From an uncultured Blautia sp. (GTDB lineage: Bacteria > Bacillota > Clostridia > Lachnospirales > Lachnospiraceae): a stretch of 6,075 nt of DNA. This document shows positions 1 through 6,075 of this stretch, piece by piece; position 1 is the stretch's first letter; each line of letters begins with the position of its first letter. The stretch covers positions 1-6,075 of the forward strand of contig URWL01000135.1 in NCBI GenBank assembly GCA_900551465.1, given 5' to 3'. The notes below the pieces were generated by a model. It did no database searches and was not told the origin of the DNA. It saw only the letters and a program-made list of their open reading frames with translations. Position numbers and translations under genes: made by a program.

Positions 1-104
1 GCGTACAGTTTAAGCAGCAGAAGATTAACGAAAAAATAGCAGAACGGATCATTCCTCCGGTATATCCGGAAGATCCACAGGGCAGAGAAGAGAAAGAGGT
101 ATAG
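1..104 (+). CDS. 3' end of an unidentified upstream gene (partial)
   Basis: An open frame enters from the left edge (first complete codon at 3) and stops at TAG 102-104. The other two forward frames are closed by stops at 11-13 and 37-39. The visible C-terminal tail is about 33 residues, begins VQFKQQKINEKIAERI, contains the Pro-rich segment IPPVYPEDP, and ends in a charged stretch REEKEV. It is hydrophilic with no membrane segment. The stop lies 3 nt before the rnc start and in the same frame, and the rnc ribosome binding site sits inside this gene's last codons, so the two are probably co-transcribed and perhaps translationally coupled. In many Firmicutes the gene before rnc is acpP or plsX, but this tail does not look like an acyl carrier protein C-terminus to me. 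I do not recognise the family and assign no function. Confidence 0.6.
   Translation, partial: VQFKQQKINEKIAERIIPPVYPEDPQGREEKEV
46..76 (+). repeat. imperfect inverted repeat (possible hairpin) upstream of rnc
   Basis: The inner arms TCCGG (56-60) and CCGGA (66-70) are exactly complementary around a TATAT loop (61-65). The outer arms GGATC (46-50) and GATCC (72-76) are also complementary. They are separated from the inner stem by an asymmetric internal loop of 5 nt on one side and 1 nt on the other. It lies within the coding end of the upstream gene, about 30 nt before the rnc start. No T-tract follows, so it does not read as an intrinsic terminator. The arms are short enough to be chance; a role in rnc mRNA processing is only speculation. 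Confidence 0.35.
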
Positions 105-107
105 AGA

Positions 108-779
108 ATGGAACAGTTGGAACAGAAGATTGGTTATCAGTTCCGCAACAAAAAGCTGCTTCGTCAGGCGCTGACCCACAGCTCTTATGCAAATGAAAAA
201 AAACTTGGAAAACTGGGATGCAATGAAAGGCTGGAATTCCTTGGAGATGCGGTACTGGAACTGATCAGCAGTGATGTGCTGTATGCACGTTTTCCGCAGC
301 TTCCAGAGGGAGAACTGACTAAAAAACGTGCCAGTCTCGTCTGTGAGCCCAGCCTTGCCTATTGTGCAAGACAGTTCGGTCTGCCGGAATATCTTCTTCT
401 TGGAAAGGGAGAGGATATGACCGGAGGCAGGACGAGAGATTCGATTGTGTCAGATGCCACAGAAGCTCTGCTGGGGGCAATCTATCTGGATGGTGGGTTT
501 GCTGACGCAAAAGAGTTTGTATTGAATTTTATATTAAATGATATGGAGCACAAGCAGCTCTTTTATGACAGCAAGACCATCCTGCAGGAGCTAGTTCAGG
601 AAGACGGGAAACACCCGGTAGAATATATCCTTACCGGAGAGACCGGACCGGATCACAATAAACAGTTTGAGGTAGAAGTGCGGATCAACGGGGCACCTGC
701 GGGAAATGGCGTGGGGCATACAAAAAAAGCAGCTGAACAGGCTGCTGCTTATCAGGCCATCCGTAAAATCAAAAAATAA
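108..779 (+). CDS. rnc: ribonuclease III
   Basis: Cytoplasmic double-stranded-RNA endonuclease (EC 3.1.26.3) that processes rRNA precursors and some mRNAs as a Mg-dependent homodimer. The 223-aa product has the usual two-domain layout and length. The N-terminal RNase III domain (about 1-145) carries the signature NERLEFLGDAVL at 39-50. By alignment from memory with the E. coli and Aquifex enzymes, the acidic active-site residues are E40, E43, D47, D116 and E119 (DATEALLGA). The C-terminal dsRNA-binding domain (about 154-222) begins DSKTILQE and ends with the basic GHTKKAAEQAAA helix at 203-214. All expected catalytic residues are present. The start is secure: AGAGGT at 95-100 lies 7 nt upstream, and an in-frame TAG at 102-104 blocks any longer form. 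The gene is 3 nt after the upstream gene and 9 nt before smc, an order conserved across Firmicutes. Confidence 0.98.
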   Translation: MEQLEQKIGYQFRNKKLLRQALTHSSYANEKKLGKLGCNERLEFLGDAVLELISSDVLYARFPQLPEGELTKKRASLVCEPSLAYCARQFGLPEYLLLGKGEDMTGGRTRDSIVSDATEALLGAIYLDGGFADAKEFVLNFILNDMEHKQLFYDSKTILQELVQEDGKHPVEYILTGETGPDHNKQFEVEVRINGAPAGNGVGHTKKAAEQAAAYQAIRKIKK

Positions 780-784
780 AGGTG
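778..784 (+). promoter_or_regulatory. smc ribosome binding site overlapping the rnc stop codon
   Basis: AAAGGTG at 778-784 begins within the rnc TAA (777-779) and ends 4 nt before the smc ATG at 789. Ribosomes finishing rnc therefore cover this site, which suggests coupled translation of rnc and smc. In-frame stops at 777-779 and 783-785 make ATG 789 the first possible smc start in this frame. Confidence 0.7.
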
Positions 785-788
785 ACAT

Positions 789-3700
789 ATGTATTTAAAA
801 AACATTGAGGTACACGGGTTCAAGTCTTTTGCCCAGAAGATCAATTTTGAATTTCATAATGGAATAACTGGTATCGTAGGTCCAAATGGAAGCGGAAAGA
901 GTAATGTAGGCGATGCAGTACGCTGGGTTCTGGGCGAACAGAGCGCCAAGCAGCTCCGCGGCGGAAACATGCAGGATGTTATTTTTTCCGGTACAGAGCT
1001 CCGCAAACCATTGAGCTTTGCATCTGTTGCGATCACCCTGGACAACAGCGATCATAAGCTTCCGGTAGAGTTTAACGAAGTTACGGTTACCAGAAGACTT
1101 TATCGTTCCGGTGAAAGTGAATATTTGATCAATGGGAGCAGCTGCCGATTGAAGGATATCCAGGAAATGTTTTATGATACCGGTATCGGTAAGGAAGGTT
1201 ATTCTATTATCGGACAGGGACAGATCGACAAGATCTTAAGCGGCAAACCGGAAGACAGACGAGAGCTTTTTGATGAGGCGGCAGGAATCGTAAAATTTAA
1301 GCGCAGAAAAAATACAACCATCAAAAAACTGGATGAGGAACGTCAGAATCTGGTACGTGTAACGGATATCCTGACAGAACTTACCAGGCAGCTGGAACCG
1401 CTGGAAAAACAGTCTGAAACAGCAAAAATCTATCTTGCAAAAAGAGATGAACTCCGTGAACTGGATGTGAATCTTTTCCTGCTGGATTACGAGCATACCG
1501 GAAAGCTTCTGGAAGAGCTGGAAGAAAAGCTGGGAAATACGGAGTCAGAGCTTGAAGAAACAAAAGAGGCTTATGAGCAGACAAAGGTTGAGTATGAACG
1601 GCTGGAGCAGGAACTGGAGGAACTGAACAGCAGACTGGAGGAACTGAAAGAGCGGCAGCAGCAGAATGCCCTCACAAGGCAGCAGCATGAAGGGCAGATC
1701 CAGGTGCTGGAGGAACAGATCCTTGCAGGAAAGCAGAACAGTGACCATTACAGAAACCGCCTGGAAACTTTAGGAGAAGAACTGCAAAAAAGAACCTCTG
1801 ACAAAGAAAAGTTTTCGGAAGAAAAGGAAGAACTCAGAGATAAGCTTGCCCGACAAAGGCAAAGACTGAAAGAGGAAACAGAGCATCTGGAAAATATACA
1901 GGCAGAAGCATCAGCCTGTGCAGCGGCAGTGGAAGATGGGAAAAATGAGATCATTGAGATTTTAAACAGCCGTGCTACCACAAAAGGTAAGGTTCAGCGT
2001 TTTGATGCGATGATGGAACAGCTGGATATCCGTAAGGCGGCTGTAAGCCAGAGAATCCTTCATCTGAAAACGGAAGAAGAGGAACTGGCATCAGAAAGAA
2101 AAAAAGCCCAGAGCCGATATGACAGTGTGACTCATTCCATTGATTCCATGAATGCAGAGTGCATTCGTCTCGACGGGGAGGTGCAGAAGCTTCAGGATAA
2201 GCTGAAGGAGCAGAGCCGTCAGATGGAAATCGGTCAGACGGCTTATCACAGAGAGGCCTCCAGGCTGGAGTCTCTGAAGAACATCACAGAAAGATATGAT
2301 GGCTATGGAAACAGTATCCGTCGCGTGATGGAACAGAAAAGCCGTGAACCAGGAATCAAAGGTGTTGTTGCAGATATCATTCATGTGCAGAAAGACTATG
2401 AGGTTGCCATTGAGACTGCATTAGGCGGAAGCATTCAGAATATTGTTACAGACAATGAACAAACTGCCAAGAGGATGATAGGCTTTCTGAAAAAGAACCG
2501 TTTTGGACGGGCTACATTTTTACCTCTTTCCAACATAAGCGGAAGGGGAGGGATATCTCAGAGAGAAGTCCTTGGAGAGACCGGTGTGATCGGAACTGCA
2601 GATACACTGGTAAAAGCAGATCCGGAATATAACAGTCTGGTGCAGTATCTCCTGGGAAGAGTACTTGTAGTAGATCATATCGATCATGCTATTGCCATCG
2701 GTAAAAAATACAGGCACAGTCTTCGTATGGTGACCATTGAAGGAGAATCTTTAAGTCCCGGAGGTTCTATGACAGGTGGCGCTTTCAAAAACAACAGTAA
2801 TCTTCTGGGCAGAAGAAGAGAGATAGAAGAGCTGGAAAACAGTGTGGGGCTTTTGAAAAAGGATCTTCAGGAACTGCAGGTTTCTATCGGAGATAATAGG
2901 AGCAGAAGGAACGTTCTTCGTGATGCTATTGCAGATTTTCAGGAAAAACTCAGGCAGCAGTATGTGGATCAGAATACAGCCAGAATGAATCTGGAACAGA
3001 CGGATGAAAAAATAGCCAATATCCAGAAAAGCTATCAGCAGATCGACCGGGAAAAAGAAGAACTCCGGAGACAGGCAGGAGAAATCCGTGCAGACCATTC
3101 TACTATTGCAAAAGAACTGGAAGAGTCCCAGAGAGACGAGAAAGAGCTGGAAACTTTTATCGAGACCAAACAGAAAGAACTGGAGGACTGGAGAGCAGAG
3201 GAAGCTTCCAAAATGAAGGAGCTGGAGCAGATACGTCTGGATGAAGCAGGACTCTCCCAACAGGAACATTATCTTCAGGAAAATCTGATCCGTCTTTTAG
3301 GAGAAATGGAGGCTTTTCAGAGAGAAAGCCGTGAACTGGAAGAGAACCTGAAGTTAAGTATAGAGGAAACCAAAAGAAAGCAGGAAGGAATCCAGAACCT
3401 AAAGGATGCAGTAAATGCCTGCAGCAGTCTGGATCAGGAGCTTCAGCGTCAGAGAGATGAGAAACAGGCGCAGAAGGAAGAAAAAAATACAGGCCATAAG
3501 GCGTTTTTTGAAAAAAGAGATCAGCTTTCTGAGCGTACCTCTCTTTTGGATAAAGAATGTTTCCGTCTGAAAAGTCAGGCGGAAAAAGTAGAGGAGCAGA
3601 GAGAAACTCAGATTTCCTATATGTGGGAGGAATATGAGATCACTCCCAATAATGCGCTGTCTTATCAGAAAGAGGAATTAACAGACCGTCAGGAAATGAA

Positions 3701-4349
3701 AAAAGATATTTCCCGTATTAAGGATGAAATACGGAAGCTTGGTTCTGTTAATGTAAATGCTATTGAGGATTACAAGGAACTTTTGGAACGTCATACCTTT
3801 TTGTCAGGTCAGTACGAGGATCTGGTACAGGCAGAAAAGACACTGGAAAGCATTATACAGGAACTGGATGAAGGAATGAGAAGACAGTTTGCAGAAAAAT
3901 TCCATGACATCCAGAGAGAGTTTGATAAAGCGTTTAAAGAGCTTTTTGGAGGAGGAAAAGGTACACTTGAGCTTTCGGAAGATGAAGATATCCTGGAGGC
4001 AGGGATTAAGATCATCTCACAGCCTCCAGGAAAGAAACTGCAGAATATGATGCAGCTTTCCGGCGGCGAAAAAGCTCTGACTGCTATTGCCCTGCTGTTT
4101 GCCATCCAGAATCTGAAGCCGTCTCCTTTCTGTCTTCTTGACGAGATTGAGGCAGCCCTGGATGATTCTAATGTAGGAAGATTTGCGTCCTATCTTCGGA
4201 AGTTGACGAAAAATACACAGTTTATTATAATTACACACAGACGCGGCACTATGAATGCTGCGGACAGACTTTATGGTATCACCATGCAGGAAAAAGGTGT
4301 TTCTACCCTGGTTTCTGTGGATCTTGTAGAAAATCAGTTGAGTAAATAA
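789..4349 (+). CDS. smc: chromosome segregation protein SMC (condensin ATPase)
   Basis: Forms the homodimeric core of the bacterial SMC-ScpAB condensin, which organises and helps segregate the chromosome by ATP-driven DNA loop activity. The 1186-aa product matches the usual length of about 1180-1190. Its N-terminal ATPase half has Walker A GPNGSGKS at 31-38, an RG pair at 57-58, the Q-loop region IGQGQID at 141-147 and the conserved PEDRRELFDEAAGI at 154-167. A coiled-coil arm rich in E, K, L and Q follows (about 170-500). The globular hinge spans about 520-665 and ends near SPGGSMTGG at 656-664. The returning arm runs about 675-980, then LGSVNVNAIEDY from 984. The C-terminal ATPase half has the signature LSGGEKALTAIALL from 1090, Walker B CLLDEIEAALDD with D1118 and E1119, and a terminal THRRGTM switch motif. 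No frameshift or truncation is visible. scpA and scpB are not in this window. The gene lies 9 nt after rnc and 13 nt before ftsY. Confidence 0.99.
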   Translation: MYLKNIEVHGFKSFAQKINFEFHNGITGIVGPNGSGKSNVGDAVRWVLGEQSAKQLRGGNMQDVIFSGTELRKPLSFASVAITLDNSDHKLPVEFNEVTVTRRLYRSGESEYLINGSSCRLKDIQEMFYDTGIGKEGYSIIGQGQIDKILSGKPEDRRELFDEAAGIVKFKRRKNTTIKKLDEERQNLVRVTDILTELTRQLEPLEKQSETAKIYLAKRDELRELDVNLFLLDYEHTGKLLEELEEKLGNTESELEETKEAYEQTKVEYERLEQELEELNSRLEELKERQQQNALTRQQHEGQIQVLEEQILAGKQNSDHYRNRLETLGEELQKRTSDKEKFSEEKEELRDKLARQRQRLKEETEHLENIQAEASACAAAVEDGKNEIIEILNSRATTKGKVQRFDAMMEQLDIRKAAVSQRILHLKTEEEELASERKKAQSRYDSVTHSIDSMNAECIRLDGEVQKLQDKLKEQSRQMEIGQTAYHREASRLESLKNITERYDGYGNSIRRVMEQKSREPGIKGVVADIIHVQKDYEVAIETALGGSIQNIVTDNEQTAKRMIGFLKKNRFGRATFLPLSNISGRGGISQREVLGETGVIGTADTLVKADPEYNSLVQYLLGRVLVVDHIDHAIAIGKKYRHSLRMVTIEGESLSPGGSMTGGAFKNNSNLLGRRREIEELENSVGLLKKDLQELQVSIGDNRSRRNVLRDAIADFQEKLRQQYVDQNTARMNLEQTDEKIANIQKSYQQIDREKEELRRQAGEIRADHSTIAKELEESQRDEKELETFIETKQKELEDWRAEEASKMKELEQIRLDEAGLSQQEHYLQENLIRLLGEMEAFQRESRELEENLKLSIEETKRKQEGIQNLKDAVNACSSLDQELQRQRDEKQAQKEEKNTGHKAFFEKRDQLSERTSLLDKECFRLKSQAEKVEEQRETQISYMWEEYEITPNNALSYQKEELTDRQEMKKDISRIKDEIRKLGSVNVNAIEDYKELLERHTFLSGQYEDLVQAEKTLESIIQELDEGMRRQFAEKFHDIQREFDKAFKELFGGGKGTLELSEDEDILEAGIKIISQPPGKKLQNMMQLSGGEKALTAIALLFAIQNLKPSPFCLLDEIEAALDDSNVGRFASYLRKLTKNTQFIIITHRRGTMNAADRLYGITMQEKGVSTLVSVDLVENQLSK
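1613..1648 (+). repeat. 15-bp direct repeat one heptad apart inside smc
   Basis: The 15-mer ACTGGAGGAACTGAA occurs at 1613-1627 and again at 1634-1648. The offset is exactly 21 nt, which is seven codons or one coiled-coil heptad. It encodes the repeated LEEL of the first SMC arm (about residues 276-287). The repeat is identical at DNA level, but coding constraint on a Leu/Glu heptad with favoured codons could produce it without duplication. Confidence 0.7.
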
Positions 4350-4355
4350 AGGAGG
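4350..4355 (+). promoter_or_regulatory. ftsY ribosome binding site that decides the start codon
   Basis: AGGAGG at 4350-4355 directly follows the smc TAA (4347-4349). It is 7 nt from ATG 4363 but only 1 nt from an in-frame TTG at 4357, which is too close for initiation. ATG 4363 is therefore chosen as the ftsY start, two codons shorter than the longest open frame. Confidence 0.85.
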
Positions 4356-4362
4356 CTTGAGT

Positions 4363-5307
4363 ATGGCTGAGGAAAAGAAAGGATTTTTTAAGAGGCTGGT
4401 AAGCGGCCTTGCAAAAACAAGAGACAATATCGTGGCGGGTTTCGACTCGATTTTCAGCGGATATTCCAGTATAGATGAGGATTTTTATGAGGAACTGGAA
4501 GAAATACTGGTTATGGGGGATATTGGTATCAATGCTACTTCTGCCATACTGGAGAATCTGAAAAAACAGGTGGCTGAAAAACATATCAAAAATCCGGCAG
4601 AATGCAAGCAGCTGCTTATTGACAGCATTAAAGACCAGATGCGTGTGGACAGCACGGAATATGAATTTGAAAAGCGCAGATCAGTGGTCCTTGTGATCGG
4701 TGTGAACGGAGTTGGAAAGACGACTTCTGTAGGAAAGCTTGCTGGAAAACTGAAAGATGAAGGGAAAAAAGTAATCCTTGCAGCGGCAGATACTTTTCGT
4801 GCGGCAGCGGGAGAGCAGCTTGCACAGTGGGCTGACCGTGCAGGCGTAGAGATCATTGGAGGACAGTCCGGTGCGGATCCTGCATCTGTAGTATATGATG
4901 CGGTGGCGGCAGCTAAAGCAAGAAATGCAGATGTGCTTCTCTGTGATACTGCAGGGCGCCTTCATAATAAGAAAAATCTTATGGAGGAGCTTCGTAAGAT
5001 CTACCGTATCCTGGAAAGAGAGTATCCGGAAGCGTATCTGGAAACTCTGGTGGTTCTTGACGGAACAACAGGGCAGAATGCTCTTTCTCAGGCAAAGCAG
5101 TTTGCAGAGGTTGCAAATGTATCAGGAATCATTCTGACAAAGCTTGACGGTACTGCAAAAGGCGGTATTGCAGTAGCAATCCAGTCTGAACTGGACATTC
5201 CGGTGAAATATATCGGGGTGGGAGAAAGTATCGACGACCTTCAGAAATTTGATGCAGATGCTTTTGTAAACGCATTGTTTGATATAGATGAAAAAGAAGC
5301 GGACTGA
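4363..5307 (+). CDS. ftsY: signal recognition particle receptor FtsY (SRP-docking GTPase)
   Basis: Membrane-associated GTPase that docks Ffh-bound ribosome-nascent chain complexes at the membrane, so that inner-membrane proteins are inserted through SecYEG. The 314-aa product has a short basic, amphipathic-looking N-terminus (KKGFFKRLVSGLAKTRDNIV) feeding into the helical N domain (about 1-100). The NG GTPase domain (about 105-305) has P-loop GVNGVGKTT at 113-121, DTFRAAAGEQL at 143-153, DTAGR at 195-199, TKLDGTAKGG at 259-268, and the closing GVGE at 285-288 followed by DDLQKF. The large acidic A domain of E. coli FtsY is absent, as is normal in Firmicutes, so the N-terminal helix is the likely lipid-targeting element. 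DTFRAAAGEQL together with the lack of a C-terminal Met-rich M domain separates it from Ffh. Translation ends in tandem in-frame stops, TGA then TAA. It lies 13 nt after smc and 26 nt before ilvA. Confidence 0.98.
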   Translation: MAEEKKGFFKRLVSGLAKTRDNIVAGFDSIFSGYSSIDEDFYEELEEILVMGDIGINATSAILENLKKQVAEKHIKNPAECKQLLIDSIKDQMRVDSTEYEFEKRRSVVLVIGVNGVGKTTSVGKLAGKLKDEGKKVILAAADTFRAAAGEQLAQWADRAGVEIIGGQSGADPASVVYDAVAAAKARNADVLLCDTAGRLHNKKNLMEELRKIYRILEREYPEAYLETLVVLDGTTGQNALSQAKQFAEVANVSGIILTKLDGTAKGGIAVAIQSELDIPVKYIGVGESIDDLQKFDADAFVNALFDIDEKEAD

Positions 5308-5319
5308 TAAGAGACAGCG

Positions 5320-5327
5320 AGGAGGAG
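5320..5327 (+). promoter_or_regulatory. strong ribosome binding site of the threonine dehydratase gene
   Basis: AGGAGGAG at 5320-5327 contains a full GGAGG core at 5321-5325, 8 nt before ATG 5334. This is close to the ideal Shine-Dalgarno match and spacing and fixes the start of the downstream gene. The rest of the 26-nt gap shows no terminator hairpin and no good promoter. Confidence 0.85.
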
Positions 5328-5333
5328 AAAATT

Positions 5334-6075
5334 ATGCTTACACTGGAGAGCTTTGAAGAAGCGTCAGAAATTGTAAAGAAAGTCACACAGGAAACCAAAT
5401 TGATCAAAAGCAGTTATTTTTCGGATCTTACAGGAAACAAGGTTTTTCTCAAACCGGAAAACATGCAGCGGACAGGCGCTTACAAAGTAAGAGGCGCTTA
5501 TTATAAGATCAGTACACTTTCTGAAGAGGAGAGACAGAAGGGACTGATCACAGCTTCGGCTGGAAACCATGCTCAGGGAGTGGCTTATGCTGCACATAAG
5601 TTTGGTGTGAAGGCTGTGATCGTTATGCCTACCACAACGCCTTTGATCAAAGTGGAAAGAACAAAAAGCTACGGGGCAGAAGTGATCCTGAAGGGTGATG
5701 TTTATGATGAAGCCTGCGCTTATGCTCTGGAATTAGCTGAGCAGGAAGGATATACGTTTATCCATCCCTTTGACGACCCGGCGGTAGCTACAGGACAGGG
5801 AACCATTGCCATGGAGATCGTACAGGAACTTCCTCTTGTGGATTATATTCTGGTGCCTGTTGGAGGAGGCGGACTGGCGACTGGTGTGTCTACTCTTGCA
5901 AAGCTTCTGAATCCTCATATTAAAGTGATCGGTGTGGAACCGGCAGGGGCAGCATGCATGAAGGCTTCTCTGGAAAAAGGCCAGGTTGTGACTCTTCCTC
6001 ATGTAAACACCATTGCAGACGGTACTGCAGTTCAGACTCCGGGTGAGCATATTTTCCCGTACCTTCAGGAAAACC
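5334..6075 (+). CDS. ilvA: threonine ammonia-lyase (threonine dehydratase), 3' truncated by window
   Basis: PLP-dependent cytoplasmic enzyme (EC 4.3.1.19) that deaminates threonine to 2-oxobutanoate and ammonia. It feeds isoleucine synthesis, or threonine catabolism in the TdcB-type enzymes. The frame is open from ATG 5334 to the right edge, giving 247 codons of a family usually about 320-410 aa (longer in some forms). The fold-type II PLP motifs are in order: TGAYKVRGA at 48-55 with K51 the expected Schiff-base lysine, SAGNHAQG at 75-82, and the Gly-rich phosphate loop VGGGGLATG at 176-184. VEPAGAACM at 201-209 fits the usual VEP segment. The TGAYK form, rather than TGSFK, is one I associate with clostridial enzymes. 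Serine dehydratase activity cannot be excluded. Whether a C-terminal ACT regulatory domain follows, which would help separate biosynthetic from catabolic types, lies outside the window, so ilvA versus tdcB is unresolved. Confidence 0.92.
   Translation, partial: MLTLESFEEASEIVKKVTQETKLIKSSYFSDLTGNKVFLKPENMQRTGAYKVRGAYYKISTLSEEERQKGLITASAGNHAQGVAYAAHKFGVKAVIVMPTTTPLIKVERTKSYGAEVILKGDVYDEACAYALELAEQEGYTFIHPFDDPAVATGQGTIAMEIVQELPLVDYILVPVGGGGLATGVSTLAKLLNPHIKVIGVEPAGAACMKASLEKGQVVTLPHVNTIADGTAVQTPGEHIFPYLQEN

Noticed and set aside
196..203. Run of eight A residues in rnc, a possible slippage or phase-variation site
   Set aside because: It encodes the Lys-Lys of an intact, conserved RNase III. 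A housekeeping gene is an unlikely phase-variable target and A runs are common in Lys-rich coding sequence.
2751..3269. 172-codon open frame on the - strand inside smc
   Set aside because: It lies wholly within the second SMC coiled-coil arm. Its Leu/Phe/Ser-rich translation is what the reverse complement of Glu/Lys/Gln-rich codons gives, and no ribosome binding site or known motif is visible.
4017..4427. 136-codon open frame on the - strand spanning the smc-ftsY junction
   Set aside because: It overlaps the conserved SMC signature and Walker B coding sequence and the ftsY start. Its translation has no recognisable domain, so it is a shadow of the + strand genes.
4895..5137. 80-codon + strand open frame inside ftsY
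   Set aside because: It is out of frame with the conserved FtsY GTPase motifs it overlaps. The Trp/Arg/Gln-rich composition is not protein-like and no ribosome binding site was seen.
5279..5310. Possible promoter before ilvA (TTGATA at 5279 with TGATAA at 5305)
   Set aside because: The 20-nt spacer is too long for a housekeeping promoter, the -10 match is poor, and both elements fall in or at the end of ftsY coding sequence.
5733..6050. 105-codon - strand open frame inside the threonine dehydratase gene
   Set aside because: The + strand frame over the same bases encodes clear PLP-enzyme motifs, including the Gly-rich loop. The - strand translation shows none.
1..6075. Defence system, mobile element, CRISPR array, tRNA/rRNA, riboswitch or parS site
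   Set aside because: Nearly all bases are accounted for by conserved housekeeping genes. I saw no transposase, terminal repeats, spaced repeats, RNA-gene motifs or parS-like palindrome.

Overview
The window is an ordinary, tightly packed housekeeping operon from a low-to-mid GC Firmicute, read entirely on the + strand. The gene order rnc-smc-ftsY, AGGAGG-type ribosome binding sites, mid-40s GC by eye and the protein flavour (Lys/Glu-rich SMC arms, a short FtsY without an acidic N-domain, a TGAYK-type threonine dehydratase) all fit Clostridia. Lachnospiraceae is my best guess; this rests on recognition, not on a search.

Layout: the last ~34 codons of an unidentified gene (1-104); rnc, ribonuclease III (108-779); smc, the condensin ATPase (789-4349); ftsY, the SRP receptor GTPase (4363-5307); and the first ~247 codons of a threonine ammonia-lyase, ilvA/tdcB type (5334 to the window end). 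The gaps between genes are 3, 9, 13 and 26 nt. None holds a hairpin plus T-tract terminator or a convincing promoter, so the genes are probably one transcriptional unit.

How the genes work together: rnc, smc and ftsY act in RNA processing, chromosome organisation and membrane-protein targeting. They are linked by conserved genome order rather than by a shared pathway. The last gene is amino-acid metabolic (threonine to 2-oxobutanoate) and sits where many Firmicutes carry ylxM-ffh, so it is the least expected neighbour here.

No mobile element, CRISPR array, tRNA, rRNA or riboswitch was seen, and no gap between genes exceeds 26 nt. I found no evidence of a novel system. The items worth a second look are modest: an imperfect hairpin just upstream of rnc, the unidentified upstream gene tail, the ftsY start codon, a one-heptad DNA repeat in smc, and the ftsY-ilvA junction.
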